NCBI GenBank assembly: GCA_002726245.1
Contig: PBSM01000110.1
Location: 1 to 41,186, forward strand
Direction: 5' to 3'
Length of the DNA: 41,186 nt
Origin: Planctomycetaceae bacterium
Lineage (GTDB): Bacteria; Planctomycetota; Planctomycetia; Pirellulales; Pirellulaceae
Below the pieces are notes generated by a model. It was not told the DNA's origin, did no database searches, and worked only from the letters and a program-made list of their open reading frames with translations. Positions 1-9,605 of this stretch are shown here, one piece after another. How positions within the stretch are numbered: the stretch's first letter is position 1; every line of letters starts with the position of its first letter. The translations under genes and the position numbers were made by a program.

Positions 1-1093
1 GCTGGTCAAATTGAAAAGCACAACATGTTGCGACTGCATGGACTTGCATCTACTGCCGGCTGCTGCATCGCACGTCCAATAGCGCCTTGCCATCGCGAGG
101 CACGCCACGCGTCTTATTGCGAGCGTACTCGGTGTAGTTGTCACTCAGCATCGTTTGAATCCTTTCGAACGTTTCCCACGAGATATACGGCGGGAACTTG
201 CCTTGCACACAGTACCGCCACTGGTTGCGTGGCAGGTTGATTCCCTGCATTCTGCCCGTGTTTTCGGACTTTTTCCAGCGTGTCCGCCCATAGGCAGCGG
301 CCGTGAGCATAAGCCGGATTGTTAAGGAACGAACTGACGCTGGCCGCAGTGACTCGCTTCCACTGAATGTCGCCATGCCGATCGAGACGTGGCAACAGCA
401 AGTCGTTCTTGATGAACCAGCGGACGGTCTGCGCGACGGACTTCTGCTGGAAGAACGTCGCGAAAATGAGATCGATGCGATCTTGAACTTCCACGTTGGG
501 ATGTTTCGTAACAACGCCGTCGATACGCACTAAGCCGGTCGGCAATGTCAGTTCCAATTCGCCGCCGACCACCTTCGGTGGGTGCCCGCCTTGCTGAGAA
601 TACCTGCCGTCAGCCGCGCGCGAATCGTGTGCAGTTCCAGTTCGGAAATCTGTCCCTTCAGTCCTAACAATAATCGTCCGTTGATCGACGTCGGATCGCG
701 GGCACCGACCGAAGGTTGGTCGCCCGTCACGATCAGCGATCAAACAATCATGAAGTCCGCAGAGGTCTAGCAGCTGATACCAGTGTGAACAGTTGCGGGC
801 CAATCGAGTCGCGTCGAAGGCCAGCAGGATTCCGACTTCGCCGAGCGCGATCTGTGCGACGAGTTCCTGATAGCCGACACGTCCCTCGATCGTCGCACCA
901 CTGCGGCCAGATCGGCGTCAATGACCTGGATGTCTTGCTCATGCCAACCGAGCGTGGCGGCTCGCTCACGCAGCGCGTACTGCATTCGCTGGCTCTCCTT
1001 GTTGGTAATGACTTGGTTCGGGCTCGACTGCCGAACATAGATCTCCGCCCGTCGGTCCAGGTGGCGTGGCTGAATCAACTCGGAAGTGTTCAT
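1..1093 (-). pseudogene. Decayed large serine recombinase
   Basis: Remains of a large serine recombinase (resolvase domain, recombinase domain, zinc-ribbon region) that cuts and rejoins DNA for a mobile element. The N-terminal part from 1093 reads RAEIYVRQSSPNQV, holding the expected catalytic serine. The reading frame must change at least four times to follow the family: near 915 (into ATIEGRVGYQELVAQIALGE and LLAFDATRLARN), near 710 (into DPTSINGRLLLGLKGQISE), near 570 (into GELELTLPTGLVRIDG), and near 290 (into YGRTRWKKSENTGRM and YISWETFERIQTML). The zinc-ribbon end is unreadable near position 40 and the gene runs off the window. With this many shifts it cannot encode a functional enzyme, and a sequencing artefact is unlikely. 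It lies directly downstream of two small ORFs often paired with such recombinases. Confidence 0.88.
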
Positions 1094-1202
1094 CGATCAT
1101 CTCCTTAACAACTTGGCGGAACTGGGTTACGACTTTTTGTCGCGTTTCTCGTTCGAGCGACGACCAGACTTGTTGGGCTTGGGTGTGTTGGTTGGTGGGC
1201 AC
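966..1202 (-). CDS. Small recombinase-associated ORF (78 aa)
   Basis: A short open frame overlapping the 5' end of the broken recombinase. Its N-terminal half (MPTNQHTQAQQVWSSLERE, then a helix around QVVKEMIDEHFRV) looks like a conserved helical accessory protein; the second half overlaps the recombinase N-terminus in another frame. Small proteins of this size commonly sit between a larger accessory ORF and a large serine recombinase in proteobacterial and planctomycete elements; that comparison is from memory, not from a search. No catalytic motif is visible and the function is unknown. Unlike the recombinase it shows no frameshift, though such a short ORF could look intact by chance. Confidence 0.45.
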   Translation of the reverse strand: MPTNQHTQAQQVWSSLERETRQKVVTQFRQVVKEMIDEHFRVDSATPPGPTGGDLCSAVEPEPSHYQQGEPANAVRAA

Positions 1203-1429
1203 AACTCGTACTCCTTCACGAGGTCCAAGAACTCCTGAGCAGCTTGCTTGCAGAGTTTGGCTCGCGGAGCATGGTTGACCAACGTTGACAGACTTGTCGC
1301 GCAGAGCGGCACTCTCAGAACGACGCCATCATCACGGCGCAGAAAGACGTGCGCGACTTCTTCCGGGCCGCGAGCAACTCTCTCGGCCAGCAGCCGCTTT
1401 CCCCACAGCGGCTCCCGCGGATCGGTCAA
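1127..1429 (-). CDS. Small recombinase-associated ORF (100 aa)
   Basis: First ORF of the three-gene recombinase module. It begins MTDPREPLWGKRLLAERV and continues with a beta-rich stretch (VAHVFLRRDDGVVLRVPL), then a helical part and a lysine/arginine-rich tail. The opening MTDP..PLWGKRF-like pattern followed by VLR(V/I)P is one I associate with short proteins encoded just ahead of large serine recombinases. The last 25 codons overlap the next ORF in a different frame. No enzyme motif can be named. The coding sense is supported by position and by the pattern of the N-terminal 70 residues; the tail is low complexity. Confidence 0.5.
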   Translation of the reverse strand: MTDPREPLWGKRLLAERVARGPEEVAHVFLRRDDGVVLRVPLCATSLSTLVNHAPRAKLCKQAAQEFLDLVKEYELCPPTNTPKPNKSGRRSNEKRDKKS

Positions 1430-1482
1430 CTCGACCCATTGGGTGCTAGAGTCTCTCGGGTCGTAGAGATGGGTATTAAGAA

Positions 1483-2212
1483 ATGGCGTCGTTCGATGAA
1501 ATACCGCACCATGTCATCATGACAGGGCTTCGCCATGTGGTCGCCGATGGCAACATCTTGAATCTGATCGAACGACTTCTCTCAGCGAGTGTGATGGAAG
1601 AAGGAGTGACGTATCCCACGACGGTGGGCACCCCGCAAGGCGGAGTGCTCTCGCCACTACTGGCGAACATCGCTCTGAACTTCCTGGACTGGCAACTCGA
1701 CCTAGCAGGCTATCGCTTCGTGCGGTACGCCGACGGCTTCGTCGTGCTCTGCCGGTCGAAACACGAAGCTGAAGAGGCACACTCTTTCGTAGAACGTTAC
1801 ATTACGGATCTCGGGCTGACTCTCAGTCCCGAGAAAACAAAGATCGCAAGATTCCCAGACGGCTTCGTCTTTCTCGGCTTCGAGATCACACACCGGGCGC
1901 GACGCATGCGAAAGAAATCTGTGGAGAAGTACAAGACCAAGATTCGAGGGTTGACGACTCGGTGTCACAACCTGGATGCCAAGGCCATGGTAAAGATCAA
2001 CTCGGTGATCCGAGGATACGCGAATTACTTCGCGTCTGAATTCTCGACCGTCACCAGGCAGTTTCGATACCTGGACCACTGGACACGAAAGCGGATTTGA
2101 ATGATGAAGCTCAAGCGTATCAGTCGGTTCGACAACTGTAAACTGGAGAACAAGCACATCCGCAACTTGGGACTTGTTTCGCTCAGTGACTATGTCACGA
2201 CATCCCCGGGAT
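1483..2212 (+). pseudogene. Group II intron reverse transcriptase/maturase remnant
   Basis: The frame starts in the middle of the reverse transcriptase domain (FDEIPHHVIMTGLRHVVADG), continues through the conserved GTPQGGVLSPLLANIAL block (RT4) and reaches the catalytic box, which reads YADG instead of YADD. The second metal-binding aspartate is therefore lost. The maturase thumb (GFVFLGFEI, VIRGYANYF, FRYLDHWTRKRI) follows, then an in-frame TGA at 2098-2100. Translation of the next 37 codons (MKLKRISRFDNCKLENKHIRNLGLVSLSDY) matches the usual maturase end, so the TGA is a secondary nonsense mutation. The fingers domain and the intron 5' half are missing. The protein is inactive for both reverse transcription and mobility; the ribozyme 3' end (domain V) could not be recognised. 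Confidence 0.9.
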
Positions 2213-2316
2213 AACGGTTGATGCTCCTCAATTCGAGGCAATTCCGCCGGGGTCGCCCGTGCGAGAAAGACGCATCGCGGTAAATATGGGGAAAGAACCC
2301 CATTGCGACAACGGGG

Positions 2317-2338
2317 AGGGCGAGGTACGCCTCGCCCT
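2317..2338. terminator. Hairpin 3' of DUF1598 gene (terminator-like)
   Basis: A perfect 9-bp stem (2317-2325 with 2330-2338, AGGGCGAGG/CCTCGCCCT) closes a TACG tetraloop. It lies 13 bases beyond the stop codon of the minus-strand DUF1598 gene. No U-run follows on the minus strand, so factor-independent termination is uncertain; it could equally be an mRNA-stabilising hairpin. The stretch 2213-2316 between the intron remnant and this hairpin holds nothing recognisable. Confidence 0.4.
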
Positions 2339-2351
2339 TACCCTCTAGAAC

Positions 2352-3719
2352 TTAGTGCCACCAAAGAGATTGCGAGGCCGGAGTCGCTTTCTCGCGGAGC
2401 TGCGTCACACTGGAGCTGACTTCGGTACGGCTGGCGACTTGCCACGACTCGATTTGGACGCCACCGGATGCGGTCACGATCCAAGAGTTGCGCGTTCGTA
2501 AGAAGCTGACTTCGGGAGCGATCTTCTTCGCAGCGTTCCAGCGTTCGGGCGTCAACTCGCTTGTCTTGCTGGTGAGCATCGGTAGGCTGCAACCAGCTTC
2601 GTCGCACAAGCCTTCCTTCTCGATCAATGCGGCGATAACGCACATATCCATCAGGTTGCGAAGTTCGCCGAAGACGGGATCGGCGTCGGACAGCTCTTCG
2701 TACTTGGCGGTCATCGTGTCAGCCCAACGTTGGGCAGCACCACTCGTACGGCCAGTCCCTTCGACTTTGCCTTCTTCTGAGACGAATTCGTCTTCGGTCA
2801 TAACCTTCACGCCGGGGCCTCGCAACTCCCATGCGAGGCCGTCATCGCTCGCGGCGAGCGGATTGTAGTTGCAAGCCATCCACCAACGTGGGTTCACATC
2901 TTTCGAGACTCGTTTGCCAACCAATTCGACATAGCTCTTCATACCTTTGACCGGCGACTTCTCAAGATTCATCGCCAACCGTTTCATACGGTAGTCAGCG
3001 GCAACTAGCACACGGGCGAAGTGGCTCGTGTCGGGAACACCAGCCAGCGTGACGATCTGCGGTCCAAACGCCTGCTTAACGGCAGCTTCGAAACGCGGTG
3101 TGGGGTTCAATGGCCGCCCACGTTGGGCGTCGAATAGCTTTTGGAGATTGCGATAACCTTCTTCGGTCGGATCAATGGAAACGCTGATGCCGCCACGACG
3201 CGCTTCATTTACTGTTCGCAAGGCAATCATCAAATCGTCGAGCAAGAGCACCGGACGACCTGTTGTGACTCCAACGACGTTAGCTTTGTCGTCGATGCGC
3301 CAGCCTTCGCCGGGTCCGGCCAGAACGATGTCATTCTCCTCTGGATAGACGAAGACATATTGAATGCGTTGCAGACCTGCGAGAAACTTCACTTCGTCTG
3401 GAAGCTGGCCGAGGTTGTTCCGAATCGCATCTTCGCAAGCGGCCTCAAGGGCACGCAGCGAGACCATGCGCATATCAACAGGCGCGGTTAACTCGCCAGG
3501 AGCGGGCTTGATCTCTTTGCGGAGTGCGGCCAGCAGCATCTTTCGAGCACTATCGCTGGGCGGGCCAACAACTCCTTCGACGTCAATGGAAACACCGCCG
3601 ACCGAACTGTTACGGAATCCGCGGTGTCCCGCGTAGGCGAGGGTGCAAACACCCAAGGCCAACGCTAAGCAAACAGCGGGTCGAAGGGCTCGATCGAGCC
3701 GGAAAACGCGACTGAACAT
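2352..3719 (-). CDS. DUF1598-family secreted protein
   Basis: A planctomycete-type protein of about 455 residues, exported by an N-terminal signal sequence (MFSRVFRLDRALRPAVCLALALGVCTLAYA, cleavage likely after AYA). The body carries the hallmarks I associate with DUF1598: a long alpha/beta region including VGVTTGRPVLLLDDLMIALRTV and RYVLVAADYRMKRLAM-like segments, here VLVAADYRMKRLAMNLEKSP. The biochemical role of the family is unknown. The frame is open further upstream to 3911, but the ATG at 3719 is preceded by AGGAG at a 7-base spacing and starts the signal peptide, so I place the start there. It is divergent from the FHA/sigma-54 activator, with a 251-base shared upstream region, which may indicate linked control (inference). 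A hairpin follows the stop. Confidence 0.85.
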   Translation of the reverse strand: MFSRVFRLDRALRPAVCLALALGVCTLAYAGHRGFRNSSVGGVSIDVEGVVGPPSDSARKMLLAALRKEIKPAPGELTAPVDMRMVSLRALEAACEDAIRNNLGQLPDEVKFLAGLQRIQYVFVYPEENDIVLAGPGEGWRIDDKANVVGVTTGRPVLLLDDLMIALRTVNEARRGGISVSIDPTEEGYRNLQKLFDAQRGRPLNPTPRFEAAVKQAFGPQIVTLAGVPDTSHFARVLVAADYRMKRLAMNLEKSPVKGMKSYVELVGKRVSKDVNPRWWMACNYNPLAASDDGLAWELRGPGVKVMTEDEFVSEEGKVEGTGRTSGAAQRWADTMTAKYEELSDADPVFGELRNLMDMCVIAALIEKEGLCDEAGCSLPMLTSKTSELTPERWNAAKKIAPEVSFLRTRNSWIVTASGGVQIESWQVASRTEVSSSVTQLREKATPASQSLWWH

Positions 3720-3937
3720 GAGGAAACTCCTAGGTCTGAAACCGTCACCCCTGACGCGCCTTCGGTCCTCTTCTTCCGTTCCGAACCTCTGGTCGCGCAA
3801 ATCACCGCGGACGAACTGCTCGCGCAGCCACGCCGAAGCGATAACTCCAGGATAATCTTGAGGTTGGAGGATTACAAGAAGACATTTTCGCAGGGACGGA
3901 TGCCGCCCCAATTAGGATGCAAGGTGTTGCAAAATGC

Positions 3938-3943
3938 TACACT
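3938..3943 (+). promoter_or_regulatory. Candidate extended -10 (TGC-TACACT) for FHA activator
   Basis: TGCTACACT, an extended -10-like sequence, lies 28 bases before the ATG at 3971. An AAGGTGAG ribosome-binding site follows at about 3952. No convincing -35 is visible. The same (T/G)GCTACAAT pattern recurs before the VOC gene and dnaJ. The remainder of the 3720-3970 intergenic stretch shows no gene. Confidence 0.35.
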
Positions 3944-3970
3944 CGCGTTGTAAGGTGAGTTTTACAAACG

Positions 3971-5989
3971 ATGTTAGCATATTTAGTCATTCGCGAAGGT
4001 ACGAAGTGGACGGACGTCTTCCGGCTGACGCCGGGGCGGACGGTGACGATCGGCCGCGCCTCGACCAACGAGATCGTCATCAAGGACGAGCGTTGTAGCC
4101 GAAATCACGCCGAGGTCTTTCTCACTGGTGGCCAATGGACGGTTCGCGACCTCGATAGCCGTAACGGAACCGTCGTCCAGGGCGAAGCGATCCACGGCGA
4201 TCATTCGTTGTCGCCAAGCGAGGTGATCCGTATTGCTCACTGTCAGATGGCGTTCGTGCATGATTTGTCGAAAGCTTTCCTCGACGTGGACGTCGAGCCG
4301 ATCGACTCTGATGGCCGCGAGACCGTTTCCGGCAATGTCTTTATCGGTTTGAGCGACTCGAATGTATTGGATTCGATCGAACCGACGACGATCACTCACC
4401 GTCGCGGCCAGACGAGATTCTTAGAGCGGCACTCGGATGTTGACGTTGTCTCGGTGCCTAAGGTAGGGCAAGCAGCTACGAAACTCTGTCGACTTGCGTT
4501 CGAGTTGGCCAATCAGACGGATGTGATCGCGGTTGCCAATATGGCACTTGAAGGAGTATTCGAGGGGACGCACGTCGATGCGGGAGCTGTGTTGCTCGGA
4601 CCACGAAACGAGGAAGAAACGCCCGCGCATGATGAACTGGAAGTGGTTGCGTCGCGCACCGACAGCGACTCTCGCTATCATCGCGTTTCGGAGTTCCTGG
4701 CGTCGATGGTGCTCCGCGATGGTGAAGCGGTCCTGGCTCGCAACATTGAGGGCGACAGCGCATTCAGCATTCGCGACAGCAAGGGCTTGTTCGTTGCGAG
4801 CAGTGTGATTTGTGCTCCCATTCGGCAGGGCAAGCGTGTTTTCGGCTTGGTACATCTGTACGCCGCTAATCCAGCCAAGACGTTGGATGCCGATGACCTC
4901 GAGTTTATGCTCGCCGTTGCGGAGAACGTTGCTCTGGCATTGAAGAACTTAGAGAAGCAACAGGAGCTGAGTGAGAACCTCACCCAGACGCGATCCGAGG
5001 TCAAGCAGCTCCGCCAGCAGTTGGGAGTTGAAAGCGAACTTGTCGGTTCAAGCCCACAGATCATGCAAGTGCAACAAGAGATTGGGCGCGCCGCGCCGAG
5101 TCGAGCGACAGTCCTGATCCGAGGCGAGAGTGGCGTGGGCAAGGAACTCGTTGCTCGCGCAGTACACTATTCGAGTCCGCGGAAGAAAGGCCCGTTCGTT
5201 TGCTTGAATTGTGCGGCCTTGTCCGAGTCATTGCTTGAAAGCGAGCTGTTCGGTCACGAGCGAGGCGCGTTTACTGGTGCCACTGAACGGAAGATCGGGA
5301 AGTTCGAAGCGGCTCATCAAGGCACGCTGATGCTTGACGAGATCGGGGAGATGAGCCCTTCGATTCAAAGTAAGTTCTTGCGAGTCTTGGAAGGACATCC
5401 ATTCGAGCGTGTTGGTGGCAGCCAGCAGATCAAGGTGGAGGTGCGCGTGATCGCCGCGACTAACCGCGATCTGGAAAAGGCTGTCGGTGACGGTTCGTTT
5501 CGCCATGACCTCTACTTCCGGCTTCATGTAGTTGATATCAACATCCCGCCGCTCCGGCGGAGACCCGGCGATACCCTTGAACTTGCGAATCACTTTTTGG
5601 AGCGATTCAACGAGGAAACAGGTCGAAAGATCCACGGGTTCACGTCCCAAGCACTTGAACTGATGGAACGATATCGGTGGCCGGGTAACGTGCGTGAGCT
5701 GAAGAACGTGATCGAACGGGCTGTTGTATTGGCTCAAGGAGATTACCTCGACGCCCAAGATCTCACTCTGTCCAATCTGGCAACCGCGAGCGAATCGGGG
5801 GAGATCTCGCTAGGGGTGCGGGCGATTTACGAGCCAGCTTCACTGGCGGACATAGAACGGCGGCACATCGAAGCGACACTGCACTCCACCAGTTGGAACA
5901 AGAGCAAAACCGCCGACATACTCGGCATCGAACGCTCGACACTCGATCGCAAAATAAAACGCTACGAGCTACAGAGACCGGCTGGCTAG
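3971..5989 (+). CDS. FHA-GAF sigma-54-dependent transcriptional activator
   Basis: A 672-residue enhancer-binding protein that would activate RNA polymerase carrying sigma-54. Domains in order: FHA phosphothreonine-binding domain (about 1-100; [30 protein letters not shown]), GAF sensor domain (about 165-325), a coiled linker (325-350), AAA+ domain (about 357-590) and a Fis-type helix-turn-helix (about 625-666; [20 protein letters not shown]). AAA+ motifs are intact: Walker A GESGVGKE (385-392), the sigma-54 contact loop GAFTGA (432-437), Walker B LMLDEIGE (453-460), RHDLYFRL (511-518) and WPGNVREL. The FHA plus GAF input suggests control by Ser/Thr kinases and a small ligand or redox signal (inference). 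It ends 21 bases inside the 3' end of the convergent transporter gene. Its target is unknown, but a sigma-54 promoter precedes groEL1 in this window. Confidence 0.95.
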   Translation: MLAYLVIREGTKWTDVFRLTPGRTVTIGRASTNEIVIKDERCSRNHAEVFLTGGQWTVRDLDSRNGTVVQGEAIHGDHSLSPSEVIRIAHCQMAFVHDLSKAFLDVDVEPIDSDGRETVSGNVFIGLSDSNVLDSIEPTTITHRRGQTRFLERHSDVDVVSVPKVGQAATKLCRLAFELANQTDVIAVANMALEGVFEGTHVDAGAVLLGPRNEEETPAHDELEVVASRTDSDSRYHRVSEFLASMVLRDGEAVLARNIEGDSAFSIRDSKGLFVASSVICAPIRQGKRVFGLVHLYAANPAKTLDADDLEFMLAVAENVALALKNLEKQQELSENLTQTRSEVKQLRQQLGVESELVGSSPQIMQVQQEIGRAAPSRATVLIRGESGVGKELVARAVHYSSPRKKGPFVCLNCAALSESLLESELFGHERGAFTGATERKIGKFEAAHQGTLMLDEIGEMSPSIQSKFLRVLEGHPFERVGGSQQIKVEVRVIAATNRDLEKAVGDGSFRHDLYFRLHVVDINIPPLRRRPGDTLELANHFLERFNEETGRKIHGFTSQALELMERYRWPGNVRELKNVIERAVVLAQGDYLDAQDLTLSNLATASESGEISLGVRAIYEPASLADIERRHIEATLHSTSWNKSKTADILGIERSTLDRKIKRYELQRPAG

Positions 5990-7330
5990 TGGAGTGTCCG
6001 GCATCGCTGCGCCGGGCAACGCTGATTGCGGCTTGGGTGCTCGCAGCTTCTGTAGGTTCGCGGGGATCTTCACACCTGCCGTGTATCCTGCCATGGCCAG
6101 CAAAAGCACAAAGCCGATACCAGCAAGCACGTTCACCGTCGGCTGGTTGCGATCTTTGCCCATGATGTCTTCGCGAGTGGTTAGCCACCAAAGAGCACCG
6201 GCGACGAGTGGGGCGGCGAGCACGGTGACGGCTTGAGCGGCCACGATCGCCGGCACGGGGTTAAAGTTGTTTCGGAGCACGAGCAACGCGACCACCATGC
6301 CAGTCAGAAGCACAGCGGCCGTGAAAGCCTTCGGCCAGAAGTCGGTCGTCTTGCTGCCGAGCCCCAATCCATCTGCGACGATGAAACCCCCGATCATTGA
6401 ATTGACCAGGAAGGACGAATACGCAGCCGAGAAAAGTCCCAAGCAGAACAGCAAACGCCCGGACTCGCCAAACGCAGGCTTCAGGCCAGCCGCGACATCT
6501 CGCACGCTGTTCAACTCCTGTCCGCGAAGAGCGGCGGCGGCCGTCGACATCAACATGACGGTAATCAGGCCCATGATAACCGAGCCAACGCGAGCATCGA
6601 TCAAGCCGTCTTTCAGATCGTTCTTGTTCCAACCTTTCTGTTGAACGAGATAGGTCTGGTTATAAGCCGCTGTAATCACGAACGTCGTCCCGACCAAGGC
6701 AAGCAGCGAAATGTCGAGCAGGTTGCCTGGATCTTGGCCAGCGACCTTGCTTCCCAAAACGGGAATGAAACCAGCGAAGAACTCCTTCGGCGAGGGTTGG
6801 GCGAAGAGCAGATTGATCGCGAATGACAACAGCATCAACGCGACAAAAACCATCATCAGCTTTTCGAGCGCGCGGTAGAGATTCTTGAAGCCGAAGACGA
6901 ATGCGATGGCAAGGACATTGAAAAGGATTACCAGGTAGTCGACTTCAATCCCTGCCAGAACGTTCTCATATTCTTTGAAGGCCGAGTGCACTCCGATGTT
7001 GTTACCGAACTGAAACGCGGCTGAGATGAAGAAGACTCCAACGCCGATCAGTACGGCGAGCCAGCGTCCAACACGCTCCGTCAGCAACGTCGCCGGAGAC
7101 TGGCGAGTTGCGACTCCCAGTCTTGCGCCGAGCGTCATGTAGACCATCATGAAGCCGACGGCGAGAGCGACCACCCACAACAGCGAGAAGCCGTTCGTTG
7201 CGCCAACCTTAGAACTCGACAGAATGCTCCCAGGCCCAATCACAACGCAAGCCGTGATCACGCCGGGGCCGATGCGCTGATACCAGGGACGTCCCGTTTG
7301 CAATGAGTCTGGTTCGTGGTTGTCTGGCAT
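5969..7330 (-). CDS. Nramp-family transporter, non-canonical metal site
   Basis: A 453-residue polytopic membrane protein of the Nramp/divalent-metal transporter fold, with about 11 hydrophobic segments. The N-terminus ([25 protein letters not shown]) matches the Nramp TM1 region and the middle ([20 protein letters not shown], residues 211-230) matches TM6. Ordinary Nramp proteins carry DPGN in TM1 and a methionine (A/G-x-x-MPH) in TM6 for transition metals. Here TM1 reads GPGS (32-35) and TM6 reads TAAYNQ, so aspartate, asparagine and methionine are all missing. The substrate is therefore probably not a classical Mn2+/Fe2+ ion; Mg2+ or a non-metal solute is possible. Planctomycetes have several such divergent copies (from memory). 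It overlaps the end of the sigma-54 activator gene by 21 bases, convergently, and is probably transcribed alone. Confidence 0.85.
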   Translation of the reverse strand: MPDNHEPDSLQTGRPWYQRIGPGVITACVVIGPGSILSSSKVGATNGFSLLWVVALAVGFMMVYMTLGARLGVATRQSPATLLTERVGRWLAVLIGVGVFFISAAFQFGNNIGVHSAFKEYENVLAGIEVDYLVILFNVLAIAFVFGFKNLYRALEKLMMVFVALMLLSFAINLLFAQPSPKEFFAGFIPVLGSKVAGQDPGNLLDISLLALVGTTFVITAAYNQTYLVQQKGWNKNDLKDGLIDARVGSVIMGLITVMLMSTAAAALRGQELNSVRDVAAGLKPAFGESGRLLFCLGLFSAAYSSFLVNSMIGGFIVADGLGLGSKTTDFWPKAFTAAVLLTGMVVALLVLRNNFNPVPAIVAAQAVTVLAAPLVAGALWWLTTREDIMGKDRNQPTVNVLAGIGFVLLLAMAGYTAGVKIPANLQKLRAPKPQSALPGAAMPDTPLASRSL

Positions 7331-7428
7331 GCGTACTGTCGTGGGTTTTGGTGGGAATAGGCGATCAAGGTGTGACTAACTGGCGAGATTCTACAGGCTG
7401 CAGCAAGCGTCTACCATCAGCCGCAGAC

Positions 7429-9465
7429 TCATTCTTCCGCCGAGTATTCCTCGAACCACTGCAAGATGTGAGCGACTTTTGAGATGAGATGACTTGGACG
7501 AGCAGCGATCCCGTGCGAGGCTCCGGGAACGCGAACCAGCGCCGTGTCGATGCCTCGCAGTTTTAACGCTTGGTAGAACTGCTCGGATTCCGAGATCGGT
7601 GTGCGATAGTCAACTTCGCCGGTCAGCAGCATTGTCGGAGTCTTTACGTTGCCAACCAGCGACAGCGGCGAGCGGCGCAAGTACTCGTCCGGTTTCTCCC
7701 ACGGAAAACCCGGAAACCAGTACTTTGCGAAGAAAGGATACGCATCGGACGTCAATGCGAAACTGTACCAGTTGATCACAGGCTTCGCGGAGACGGCGGC
7801 ACGAAAACGCTCCGTCTTGCCGACGATCCAGGCGGTCAGCACACCTCCGCCGCTGCCACCTGTAACATACAAGTGGCTGTCATCGACATATCCCTTCGCG
7901 ATGACGGCATCGACTCCAGACATTAGATCGTCGAAATCGTGGCCGGGATACTCGTGATGAATCAAGTTGCCGAACTCTTTGCCATAGCCTGTGCTACCAC
8001 GTGGGTTGGCATAAAAGACGACGTAGCCCTCTGCCGCATACAATTGAATCTCGGCAGAGAACCGATCGCCGTAGTTGGCGAATGGTCCACCGTGGATCTC
8101 CAGGATCAATGGATACTTCTTCGACGCGTCAAATCCTGGTGGCAAAACGATCCACCCTTGCATCTTCCGGCCATCAAACTTCGATTCGTAGCTGATCGGC
8201 TCGACTTGGCCGAGTTCCTTGTGCCCAAGTAGATCCCGATTGAGAGTGGTCAGGCGATGAATTGAGCCGTCCTTGCCGACGACTGCGACGTCGCTGGGGT
8301 GATGAGGCCGTGAGAACGTGAACGCGATAAGCCCGTCATCCGACACGGTGAACGATCCGCCAGAGTACGGCCGGCCAATCGTTGTGCCTCCCAAGTGATG
8401 TGCCAAGCGTTTGACGCGACCATCGAGCGTAACAAAGCCGACCTTCGTATCGCCATGATCGTCGTATTGGAAGAAGAGTCCACTGCCATCCTTCCGCCAA
8501 ACAGCGTTCTGCACGTCACGGTCGAGCGACTCCGTGACGAGTCGCTTGCCACTGCCATCACGTTCCATCACGTACAGCCGGTCAACTTGATAACCCTCGA
8601 ACTTGTCGTCGAAGCCGACATACGCGATCCTCCTGCCATCGGGCGACACGACCGGATTGACGTCAGGACCGACTCGATCCGTCAGTCGCTTCAAGCTCCG
8701 AGCCGCCAGCGAAACCTCGTAAATGTCTTCCCGCTGTGGATTCAATTCCCATTCGCCGTGGCGATTTGCCGAGAATACTAGCGACTGGCTGTTGCGTGCC
8801 CAAGTCGGCTTCGCGCCATGCTCGAAGTCACCGCTTGTCAGTTGTCGCGGCGTGCCACCTTCGGCCGAGAGCACGAACAGTTGATGAAAGCCTTCCTTCA
8901 AATAGCCGAGCCCGTCAGCGCGATAGCGAACTCTCTCGATCAGCTTTGCAGGCTTAGCCCAATCTGCCCCCTCTGGTTTTTCGGGCAGCTTCACGAACGA
9001 TTCTGGTTTCGATTCAACGAGCATCGCGAACGCGATCGACCGTCCATCGGGTGACCACACCAAACTGCTAGGGCTGCTTGTGAGGTTGGTCAGCTTGGCC
9101 GTTTGGCCATCGTCCATCCAGCGGCAATAGACTTGTGTCGATTCATCAGTCTTGGAGAGATAGATCAATCGGCCGCCATCGGAAGACCACTTCGGCGAAA
9201 AGGCGTTCCCGTTCCCGGTTGTAATCGCACGATGGTCGGTGCCATCCGCGTTGATGATCCACAGGTTGGAACGCCGCTTGTCGGACATGATGTCCATAAA
9301 GTTGCGAACGTAGACGATTCGCGTCCCGTCGGGAGAGATCTGAGGATCTGAAGCCCACTCGAGTTGAAAGACATCGGTTAACTCGAACTTCTTGTCGTCG
9401 AGTTCGTTCGCTCGCGTTGACGAGGCGGCGATCAGAAGGAGAGTAAGCACAGCGATGCGAGTCAT
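7429..9465 (-). CDS. S9-family prolyl oligopeptidase-like secreted peptidase
   Basis: A 678-residue serine peptidase of the S9 (dipeptidyl/acylaminoacyl peptidase) family, exported by a signal peptide (MTRIAVLTLLLIAASSTRA). The N-terminal two thirds form a WD40-like beta-propeller with repeated SPDGRxIAY/WSPDG motifs (DPQISPDGTRIVYVR, LVWSPDGRSIAFAM, VVSPDGRRIAYVGF). The C-terminal alpha/beta hydrolase has the full triad: Ser538 in GGSGGG, Asp619 in GEVDYRTP and His651 in GASHG. It should cut short peptides in the periplasm. The start has an AAGGAG ribosome-binding site at about 9 bases. It is separated from the downstream transporter gene by 98 bases and is likely a single transcription unit. 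Confidence 0.94.
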   Translation of the reverse strand: MTRIAVLTLLLIAASSTRANELDDKKFELTDVFQLEWASDPQISPDGTRIVYVRNFMDIMSDKRRSNLWIINADGTDHRAITTGNGNAFSPKWSSDGGRLIYLSKTDESTQVYCRWMDDGQTAKLTNLTSSPSSLVWSPDGRSIAFAMLVESKPESFVKLPEKPEGADWAKPAKLIERVRYRADGLGYLKEGFHQLFVLSAEGGTPRQLTSGDFEHGAKPTWARNSQSLVFSANRHGEWELNPQREDIYEVSLAARSLKRLTDRVGPDVNPVVSPDGRRIAYVGFDDKFEGYQVDRLYVMERDGSGKRLVTESLDRDVQNAVWRKDGSGLFFQYDDHGDTKVGFVTLDGRVKRLAHHLGGTTIGRPYSGGSFTVSDDGLIAFTFSRPHHPSDVAVVGKDGSIHRLTTLNRDLLGHKELGQVEPISYESKFDGRKMQGWIVLPPGFDASKKYPLILEIHGGPFANYGDRFSAEIQLYAAEGYVVFYANPRGSTGYGKEFGNLIHHEYPGHDFDDLMSGVDAVIAKGYVDDSHLYVTGGSGGGVLTAWIVGKTERFRAAVSAKPVINWYSFALTSDAYPFFAKYWFPGFPWEKPDEYLRRSPLSLVGNVKTPTMLLTGEVDYRTPISESEQFYQALKLRGIDTALVRVPGASHGIAARPSHLISKVAHILQWFEEYSAEE

Positions 9466-9605
9466 GGTGAGCAGCTCCTTACGGGCGGTGGGCAGACCGC
9501 GGACATGCTAGTGCCTCCCACGTGGAATCTCAATCGAGGGGGCGTGATTTGTTGGCCTATTGGCGGAAAAACGAGAACTGTTTCGCACAACGGCAAAGGA
9601 AGACG

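Noticed and set aside
2213..2316. Possible 3' end (domain V/VI) of the group II intron
   Set aside because: No AGC/GUUC-type domain V hairpin of about 34 bases could be found, so the intron boundary is not called.
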